This document shows, in pieces, positions 55,356 to 64,000 of a stretch of 64,000 nucleotides of DNA. Below the pieces are notes generated by a model. It ran no database searches. It was not told where the DNA came from and saw only the letters and a program-made list of their open reading frames with translations. The stretch is from Sialis fuliginosa (lineage: Eukaryota; Arthropoda; Insecta; Megaloptera; Sialidae): contig OY540811.1 of assembly GCA_961205875.1 (NCBI GenBank), positions 20,701,248 through 20,765,247 of the forward strand, written 5' to 3'. Numbering within the stretch: position 1 is the first letter of the stretch; each line of letters starts with the position of its first letter. The translations under genes and the position numbers were made by a program.

Positions 55356-55728
55356 CCCGGGAAAAAATTTTAGATCTGAAGTGATCAAATCAGATTTTGA
55401 TAGATCTGCATTTTGAGACACCATATTTTTTCACTGCTTTTTGATCTGTGGAGACCTGCAAAGATCTACAACGACCTACAAAGATACAACGATCTACAAA
55501 GATTTCTAAAGATCGTGATAGAGATTGTAACGTTGAAAATTCTTGAAATTTGGACGTTACAACGATCTTCAGATGTCTTTGTAAATCGTTGTAGATCTTC
55601 GTTAATCTTTGTAGATCGTTGTAGGTCTCCACAGATCAAAAACCAGTGAACAAATATGATGTTGTCTCAAAATGCAGATCTATCACGATCTGATTTGATC
55701 ACTTCAGATCTGAAATTTTTTTCCCGGG
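55356..55728. mobile_element. GATC-rich palindromic MITE, copy 2 (complete)
   Basis: Flanked by TA. Ends CCCGGGAAAAAATTTTAGAT and GAAATTTTTTTCCCGGG, followed inwards by mirrored GAAGTGATCAAATCAGA and TCTGATTTGATCACTTC. The centre is made of GATCTACAAAGAT and ATCTTTGTAGATC words in mirror order. I count 15 GATC sites in 373 bp. The open frames with repeating YNDLQR on one strand and FVDRCRS on the other come from these words and are not genes. Confidence 0.85.
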
Positions 55729-55734
55729 TATGAG

Positions 55735-56327
55735 TAAACTAAACATAAGTAAAGTTTACATACCCTTGAATTGAGGATAAATTACCAATACCATCAAAAT
55801 GTGCAAATAAGCGGTATTAAGGGATATCCATTTTCATATAAGATTAAAACTTATTGAGGTTCAGAGAATATCCCTCAGGATGAAATGCTAATATATTGAA
55901 AATGTAATACCAACTAAATCGACTAATAAGGTGTTATGAATATTATTAAATATATTATAAGATGAACTTAATAAATTACATAAGATTTTTGAATATCAAT
56001 ATTACTTTGTTAACGGTATAAAATAACTATCATTAATAATATTACTTTACTTCATTAATATAAAATACAATATAAGGAAAAAGAAAATAAAAAATGTTGC
56101 TCCTATATTGTCAGATTATCTGATACTTTAATTAATTTTTAATTATAAAATTCACATAGAAATTCTGTAGAAAAGCTTGTAGATTATTAATTACTTTATT
56201 CTTTACAACCTTCATCAATAAAATATCTCCGTAATGCGTCAGGTGATTAAAAGAGTACTGTAAAGATAAACTTAAAACATTTTATTTTAAATCTTGTCTT
56301 TAAAATGTATGGTAAGGAGATACACTT
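55735..56327. other. AT-rich, nothing seen
   Basis: No gene, repeat partner or regulatory pattern that I can support. Confidence 0.3.
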
Positions 56328-58055
56328 TTATAACCTTTGGGTCAATCCATATGAACTGGTCCAGCACTGGTTGCTCGATCATTCTAAAAAAAATTTATTT
56401 TTTGTGTGTAATTACCCTAACATGTTGGTAGTTCGAAACGACCATTATTTTAATTTTATTGTTTTTTGTTTTCGCGTGACGGCCATATTTGTTCTACAGG
56501 TCGCAGCATTTTTTGTACTTTAAAGGATTCGCGGAAACTAAAATATCTCAGCTTCTATCAAACTTTTCAACACGGGACTAAAAGCAAATTGTTCAGAATA
56601 AAACGGGCTACAAGATTACTTCTAGACATTTTCACCTAAATGTTATCCTAAAGGGTGAAATTTCAGCCTTAATTCTTAGTTCTCTTTTTGAAAAAATCCC
56701 ATTTTCAAGGGGATGTTTTTGTAAGAAGGGGAAAAGTTAACAAGTCAAATTATTTTTTACAAATAGGTGGGTACTAGTTGTATTCACACACCAAAGTTCA
56801 ACTCTGAGACTTGCCCCCCTTTATTTAAAAAAAAACTCAAAATTTGAAAATTCGAGAAAATGGCACTTTTCAATGCTAAATAACTCTGGTGGGGGACCAG
56901 ATAAAAATCTGAAATTTTAGCCCATAATAGTACTACATAATGGTATTATGTACCAAAAATTTTGAGATTGAGATTTGACTACAAGTAGTGGTATTGCAAC
57001 CACAAAAATGCATGTTTCAATGAGCGTATACATGTTGTGATTTAGTTTCAATAATAATTAAAACATGTTATATCTTTGTTATGAGTTACTTTAAGTTATT
57101 ATATGTGTTATACATTTTTAAAGCTAACCTAATTTTCTATCTAAAAATAAAATATGTATAGACTGTAACCTTTGAAAAACAAAAGTTGACATCATTTCCG
57201 GCTCAACCGGAAGTGACAGAAAATAAAAAATGAGATTTTAAAAACATTCAGAAAAAATACAATTTTTTTCTTCATTCAAGCATTCTTCTATTCCCAAAAG
57301 GAAAAAAGATAGTAATAGATATTATATTAATGTTGACACTCTGTATTAACATATGAACTCCTATTGAATATTGTGGTTGCAATACCACTGCTTGTAGTCA
57401 AATCTCAATCTCAAAATTTTTGGTACATAATACCATTATATAGTACTATTATGGGCTAAAATTTCCGATTTTTATCTGGTCCCCCACCAGAGTTATTAAG
57501 CTTTGAAAGGTACCATTTTCTCGAATTTTCAAATTTTGAGAATTTTTTAAAATAAAGGGGGGCTAGTCTCAGAGTTGAACTTTGGTGTGTGAATACAACT
57601 AGTACCCACCTATTTGTAAAAAATAATTTGACTTGTTAACTTTTCCCCTTCTTGCAAAAACATCCCCTTGAAAATGGGATTTTTTCAAAAATAGAACTAA
57701 GAATTAAGGCTAAAATTTCACCCTTTAGGATAACATTTAGGTGAAAATGTCTAGAAGTAATCTTGTAGCCCGTTTTATTCTGAACAATTTGCTTTTAGTC
57801 CCGTGTTGAAAGGTTTGGTAGAAGCTGAAATATTTTAGTTTCCGCGAACCCTTTAATGTACAAAAAATGCTGCGACCTGTAGAACAAATATGGCCTTCAC
57901 GCGAAAACAAAAAACAATAAAATTAAAATAATGGTCGTTTCGAACTACCAACATGTTAGGGTAATTACACACAAAAAATCAATTTTTTTTAGAATGGCCA
58001 AGCAACCATTTAATTTAATTTTGGACCATTTCATATGGATTGACCCCTTTTATAC
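56328..58055. mobile_element. giant foldback element, arms about 680 bp
   Basis: Left arm 56328-57006, right arm 57370-58055, loop about 360 bp. Ends GGGTCAATCCATATGAACTG and TTTCATATGGATTGACCCC. Further matches: ACCCTAACATGTTGGTAGTT with AACTACCAACATGTTAGGGT; AACGGGCTACAAGATTACTT with AGTAATCTTGTAGCCCGTTT; TAGTGGTATTGCAACCACAA with TTGTGGTTGCAATACCACTG. The arms are very similar along their whole length. No transposase. The loop holds a small CCGGCTCAACCGGAAG hairpin. Confidence 0.85.
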
Positions 58056-58910
58056 TTAATGCGATTAGCATTTAAATTTACATAATTAATTTAAATAAAT
58101 GTAAAAGAGCTAAAATATAAACAAATAATTAATTTACAATTTAAATTTGATTATTTGTACAACATTATATAGGGTCAAGTGAATGTCAAAGCTTTTTACG
58201 CTACTTCTAATTTTGATACCTGATATTAATCAACTAAGAACATAATATTGTTATATTATTGTGGACTTCGCTATTCCTTTCATTGAAGATTAAAAAGTTA
58301 GTCACTTGTACTTATTCGAAAAAAAAATACCTAGGTAATACTTCTTTTATGAACACTAGCCAAAAAAGAAGACAAGAATATAATATTATATACTTATTTT
58401 TTATATAGTACTAGTACAATAATAAAAAGTTATTTGTGTGTTGTTCTACGACATATGAAAAACAACACTAAAAAAAGAAAATTCACATTTAAACATTTGG
58501 AATCTAACTGAATAAATAATCGCACAACAGGAAAAGAGAATTTCATATTGTATAAGGTATATTTCCAAATTTCGTGACTTCCTATGGGAAATACAAATCC
58601 CACTTGTTGAGGAACTCTGATGTACGAGTACCAATGCAATAACGATGTGGAACTGATGCCATTTTTTAATGTCAGGGTTTTTCTTGAAAAGGATAAAAAT
58701 ATACGTAGCGTCAGCATTCAAAAGAAACAAAACACTTTTATGTGTGTGTTGTGTTTGTGTGTATGTCAACATAAGTATTCCAGTAAATGGAGTTTTTATA
58801 TTTAAAATGTTTTAGATATGATGCATGGGAAACGTTTTATATAAAACTGCATTTCAACTCGGTGTGCATATTTTTAAGTATAAAGAACATTTATTATTAT
58901 AATATATGTA

Positions 58911-59505
58911 TACACATTAGGGTATCCGTTTATATTGCAATATTAACTGGCACTCCCCCACCCATGTGACCCAAAAATAGGGTAGTCGCAAATTCAGCGT
59001 TGACAATTAATATTTAAGCTATGCTCAATGTACTTTAAAACCGTGTATTTTAAATAGTAATTTTTACGTTTTTCTAAAAATACCACTTTTCTCCCAAATT
59101 TTCCTGTACATTATGACTTTTTCTGGTGGCTGGTAAACTTTTAAAGAAGACTCTTTAGTTTTTTTTTGTTAGTTCTTATATTCCGTCTCCGCAAAAACAA
59201 TTATCGATTTTCTGCGGAGACGGAATTTATAAATTAATAAAAAAAATTAAAGGGTGGACTTTAAAAATTTGCCAGCTACCAGAAAAAATCATAAAATACA
59301 AGGAAAAAATGGGATAAAAGTAGTATTTTTAGAAAAATGTGAAAATTGCCATTTAAAATTCACGTTTAATTTAAAGTGCGTTAAGCATAGCTTAAATATT
59401 AATTGTCAATGCTGAATTTGCGACTACCTTATTTTCGGGTCACAAAAAACAGATTGAGGAGGTTTCCCGTTAATATTTCGATATGAACGGACATCCTAAT
59501 ACACA
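58911..59505. mobile_element. palindromic foldback element with GC-rich central hairpin
   Basis: Arms of about 270-280 bp: ATTAGGGTATCCGTTTATAT with ATATGAACGGACATCCTAAT at the ends, GTCGCAAATTCAGCGTTGAC with GTCAATGCTGAATTTGCGAC further in. The centre (59180-59227) is a clean hairpin ATTCCGTCTCCGCA / TGCGGAGACGGAAT around a short AT loop. Not coding. Confidence 0.8.
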
Positions 59506-59509
59506 CGTT

Positions 59510-60420
59510 TTACAAAAATGCATTATTTTCTTATAAAGGTCAGATGATGCTGTTTGTAAATTTGAACATTCCAGAAACTAAAGCAGCCATCTACACATTT
59601 TTTACAATATTCTGATTTTAGTAATTCATTTGGGGTTTAGTTTTGTATTTAATATTACATTTGATAAAAAAAAAAAAACTTTATTGTATATACCTAGAGT
59701 AGAAAATGATGTAAATTAGATCGTGTTAAATCAAGAAAAAATATGTTTTTTTTAATATTTAAAGAATTATAAAAATAACAATGAAACGATTTAATAAAAA
59801 AAAGATTATATATATTTTTCATTTCAAACATTGGCTATTGCAAGCCAAAATAAATCAAATAGATAAAACTAATGGAAGAAATGAAACCATTAACTATTAC
59901 CATAAAAGTAGAAAAAGAAAACAAAAGAAATTTATTACACCGTTCACGACTAATCGTTTCGAGTAATAATTGTACAACCACATGTACATTTGTTTTCCTT
60001 TTACGCTATAAATAGTAAAAGCTTATGATTGATTAGTTATTCATAATATGTAAAACACAAACACTCATAGAGTTAATTTCCGCATGAATTGTCTATTTAC
60101 GTAGTTACGTTTCGTCTGAAGAGATTCATATCTTTGATTTAATACAAATGTCTATAAATATCTCATTAAATTAGATTCTAAATTTAATTACGCGAGTACA
60201 GGCGTGGGTTATTGTATTCGTTGGTTATTATGATCTACCGAAGTAGGAAAATAAACTTTCCAAGAATTTCACAATTAACTGTATCGCCAATAAATATACA
60301 TTTTTTGTGTTTCGTACTGAAATCAGAATAATTCGGGCAAGACATACACGAGTGTATGCCATAAGGGTTCCGAAGTTCGTACTACGTGGAATGTTTGGAG
60401 TCATGCATTTGAGTTAGAAA
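59510..60420. other. AT-rich, nothing seen
   Basis: Short frames only; no feature that I can support. Confidence 0.3.
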
Positions 60421-60424
60421 AAAA

Positions 60425-60930
60425 TATAAAAAAGTGTCAAGTTCTACTAATTGAGATCTACATTTTGACACCCCACTTGCCTAGATATCAAAATAAAAAA
60501 AGATTGTTGACTTTAGTATTTGTCGTTGGTAGTGCCATCAAAGCCTCGTTACTAAATTTTTTTCAGATTTTTTGAGCCAGTAGTTACCGAGCTAGAGGGA
60601 GGGTGGACAAAATAAAATAATGCTTTCAGCCCCCTACAGGCACCATTTTTTAGTTAGAAAAAAAGGTCATATTCTACTAATTAAAATGTACATTTTGACA
60701 TTACACATGCCTAGATATTAAAATAAAAATAAAAAATTTTATGACACCCCTCCCTATTATTCCAAAATTTAAAATTATATTGTTGAATTTTTTTCTGATT
60801 TTTTTAACCAGTTGTTACAAAGATAGAGGTGGTGGGGACAATGTAAACAATGCTTTTAGCCCCCTACAGGCGCCATTTTTGAGTTAGAAAAAAAAATATG
60901 GTCATACTCTACTAATTGTAAGTTACGCCG
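60425..60930. repeat. tandem array of about 230-bp units
   Basis: Two full units and the start of a third (about 60430, 60663 and 60895). Each begins with AGTTCTACTAATTGAGATC-like text and runs through CATTTTGACA, GCCTAGATAT, TTTTTTGAGCCAGTAGTTAC and GCCCCCTACAGGC.CCATTTT. A single related copy lies at 7115-7230. No coding content. Confidence 0.7.
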
Positions 60931-60934
60931 AGAA

Positions 60935-63900
60935 CACAAGAAAGAATTCGCACTTGCCGCACTTACGTATTTTTTTAATAATTCAAAAACATTATAAAAA
61001 TATAAAGTATATTTGGAGCCAATTGTTTAATAATAATAATGAACACCAATGTGAAAGATTTAAAAACTGCAAATTTTTGTATTTTTGTTTTGTTAATTAA
61101 TTATTTCTGGATTGGGGGAAGGAAATGTTAATAAGGATACATCGTACTATGTTTATACAAATTTCTATTTAAAAATTACATAGTTATAAAATATAATACG
61201 ACGGTTCATAATATTCGTTTCATGAAAAAAGACCGGGCTTAGGAATGTAATCACATGTCACTATACATATGAAGCTTCTTAAACGAAATGTTATATAGTT
61301 TGTTAAAATAAAAAATATTTTTGTTTGCCGCTCCCTTTATACAAAAACTAAAGTTGACCGCTTAAGTTGTGGTGTTAGAGAAGCGACGTTCTGTCCGATA
61401 ATGAACTGGACGATTGATTTACTCATTCCAGTGACGGCTCGTTGTACGCAAAAATAATTATTTGAATAATTAAAATTTATAATAAGTATAATTATTTTTG
61501 AACGTAGACTTTCGCGGTTATTTCATTGTATAAATATTTGATTTAATTAATTTAATTTGATTTAATAGTGCAACGAGGTATAAAACCCAATAATCAAATG
61601 TTTATGTAAGTATAATTGGTTGCAGTATATTAAAAAACTTAAAAAAAAATTATTTATACAAATTTCTATGACCAAATTTTGGCTAACAAATACATGATTG
61701 CAAAAACAATCCCACCCCCCACTCATTGATGTACGTTGAATGTTTTAACGTTATCAAATAAATGTATAATAATGAAATATTTAAAAATATACATATAACT
61801 GAATTTTATTGTTGCTGCAAAAGACAGCAATATATCATTATAGTCGATTCAGTTGTTTTTTTGAAATCAAAGAAGTAAAGTTTGTTAAAATATTATTTTA
61901 ACAAATCAACAATATAGTTTTATATAATTATTGTAATGTATTTGCAGATCACACTTGACTCTAATGACTGTAATATATCTTTTCTTATGTGTAAAAATCT
62001 CAAGGTTTCTATTTCAATACAATAGTTCAAGGGACGAGGGTTGACATTTTAACTATTTATTCCTATTTGTAACAAGTATAATATTTGAACCCATTTATTT
62101 AAAAAAAACACTTTAGATTTTCTTACAATACCATAATACATAATTATGTATATATTATTTCTTCATCATATAGGTAATATTCTATAATTAAAATATATTC
62201 TGTAAATATTTTTGTTGTTTGACTACGCCTATGGATTTGCGTCACGTTTGTTTTTCCTTCCCCTCCCGCACCGGTCTTCTAACATGAAACGCATAATAAT
62301 AGAAAAATCGTCTCCGCATGGCAGCACTTAACAAATTTTTTTGATAATTATTGTTCTTTTAAGTTACCTAAAAAAATAGTAATTTTTAAAATTTAAAAAA
62401 AGGACTACGCACAGATATAACTACTGCGATTACGCAAATTTTCGTTAAAAAATAGAAATGGGACTTAAATTGTTTGAGTTATTGCATGCACCAGTTTGAA
62501 AAAAAACCGTTTCAAGAAAAACGCGTCAATTTTTAATATTTTGACTTGACATTTTTTAGAGATATTTTTGAATGCATATATTATAAGAATATATTTTTAA
62601 AAATCGTTTTTTTTTATCCATCACAGAGGTGTTCTCCCTTCAATAAAACTAGTGGTTCTTAATTTTGATAAAATTAAATTAAAATAACATAAACGATTAA
62701 ATTTAAAAAAACTATATTATGGTATGGGATATTAACACACGAAGCTCGACTCCCACTTGACGAATTTTTATTATTAGAATTAGCAAATTTTTGGATTATC
62801 GTGAAAGCAAATGTAGGAAATTGTTCTTTTTGAAACTTTTATTTTTATAATTGCATTTGCAGCGAACTAAATTTAATTATAAAATTTTATACTTTCACAT
62901 CAATCATAATTACCCAATTATACACTCAATATAAAAAAATAAGTATTGATTTTTATAATTAACAATTCTTAAGAAATCTTCTACATAATGAAACAATATT
63001 GTTTTAGTAATGGAAACTGTAATATATTGACTGGATTTACTAACATAATCCCTAATAAGACGTTCAGTACAAGTAATGTTTATTTAACTAGAAAATATGG
63101 CAGTAAAGGGTATAGGCGAGTGCAGAAGCCAGTTTATTTATATTACCCATATAGAAAAAAGCACTTACACATAATTAAATTTTCATTCCTAACATTGGAA
63201 AAGTGGGAAGTTTATGATTACTCTAATTTTGTACAGGTTTACGCACGTGCCAAATTTGTGTGTTGGCGTTAAGTTGTGAAGGGCGCCAACTTATAGATGT
63301 AATTTACATAATGTATATAAAGTCAAACAGAAATATTTCTTTTTTTAATTATAATAGTATAACTCTATTATATATTATACTCGTATATAAAATGGTGTTT
63401 CTAATATTTAAAATTCTTAAGTAATAAGTACTAGCTTCAGTCTTGGCCCCTTGAAGTGAAACAGTTTTTTGAGGATTGATGGGCTTCTTTTTGTAATTCT
63501 TATGAACTCATGTTACTAATAAAACAAGTACCTCTTTATTAAATCAATTTAATTACCAAAGTCCCCAAATATAATGAGTCTTTTTAAACTATATCCTTTT
63601 ATTTTGTTTGTTTGTTTTGTTTTTTCTCCAGTAATGAGCACTCAGTGATGGACACTTGCTAATGATTACAAAATGATAAGTACTACGACACAAAGGTTAT
63701 AAAATAAAGAATCGAACATTATGAAACAATGTAAAGCAGATACAATGATAATATAATAATTAATAAATAGATTACACTAATAATTAGATTAAATATCCAC
63801 CATTTTGACGATTGACATCAAATTAAATTGTTTTATTGTTAACTGTCTATAGATTATGATTCAGTAATGGCAGTAATCAAATATCAACAAATATTTCTAA

Positions 63901-64000
63901 TTTAGTATATTTAATTAAACAACAATCCAACACTGGGGTATGATTCGAGACTGGTGCCATTACCTTATATCGTTGTCTTTCAACATATTTGTAGACATTC
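60935..64000. other. right edge, no gene seen
   Basis: AT-rich. A 94-codon frame at 62988-63272 (MKQYCFSNGNCNILTG, then GSKGYRRVQKPVYLYYPY) is unrecognised, has AT-driven codon use and no splice or promoter context; it is followed by TTGGCGTTAAGTTGTGAAGG and GGCGCCAAC, which is repeat-like. GC-richer spots at 61370-61450 and 62240-62330 show no frame or partner. Confidence 0.3.

Noticed and set aside
55390-55649. Overlapping frames with repeating YNDLQR and FVDRCRS peptides
   Set aside because: They are translations of the GATC words of the MITE at 55356-55728; the opposite strands give mirrored peptides, so they are not genes.
56305-56523. Hydrophobic 72-codon frame
   Set aside because: It crosses the arm of the giant foldback; the mirrored copy of the arm has no equivalent frame.

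Overview
The window reads as nuclear DNA of an insect. It is very AT-rich, protein-coding sequence lies in short exons bounded by consensus GT/AG junctions, introns run to kilobases, and decayed DNA transposons, palindromic MITEs and LINE pieces are dense. The AT bias, the many short 'TAGGTA'-type motifs and the mix of hAT, Harbinger and pogo-like relics suggest a hemipteran of aphid-like type. That order-level guess is weak and comes from general impression only.

Two minus-strand genes can be supported. Gene 1 covers about 26.4 kb down to the left edge. It has five small exons whose splice phases all agree (26360-26419, 18242-18323, 16463-16534, 6708-6785, 1573-1843) and continues beyond position 1. 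Its product is rich in Ser, Thr, Gln, Tyr and His and looks like the activation region of a nuclear regulator. No diagnostic domain is in the window, so it is not named. Several GC-richer patches in its introns and upstream of its start are candidate cis-regulatory elements.

Gene 2 is an orthologue of MCC (mutated in colorectal cancers), read from 50771 down to the stop at 29702. Eleven exons give 697 residues with perfect phase continuity. The conserved coiled-coil blocks and the C-terminal ETSL PDZ-binding motif are present. Two further exon-like segments upstream (51790-52049 and 54870-55110 or a little further) are on the same strand and in compatible phase. They could be 5' exons of Mcc or belong to another gene; I do not recognise their products.

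The rest is mostly mobile-element debris. hAT-type elements with 8-bp target duplications lie at 1919-2728, 21235-21841 and 42805-43184; the last is nested in a Harbinger-like element. There is a second Harbinger element with a broken transposase (11990-12623), a pogo/Tigger-like relic (10188-10706), an element carrying a broken CXC-type cysteine domain (17080-17783), and the 3' end of a non-LTR retrotransposon (7712-8338). A two-member MITE family is packed with GATC motifs (48964-49259, 55356-55728). A palindrome carries two hammerhead-ribozyme-like cores of Penelope type (39304-39500). Large foldback elements are frequent, the biggest at 56328-58055 with arms of nearly 700 bp. From 55.8 kb to the right edge I find repeats only and no convincing gene. 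All coordinates, splice calls and family assignments were made by eye.
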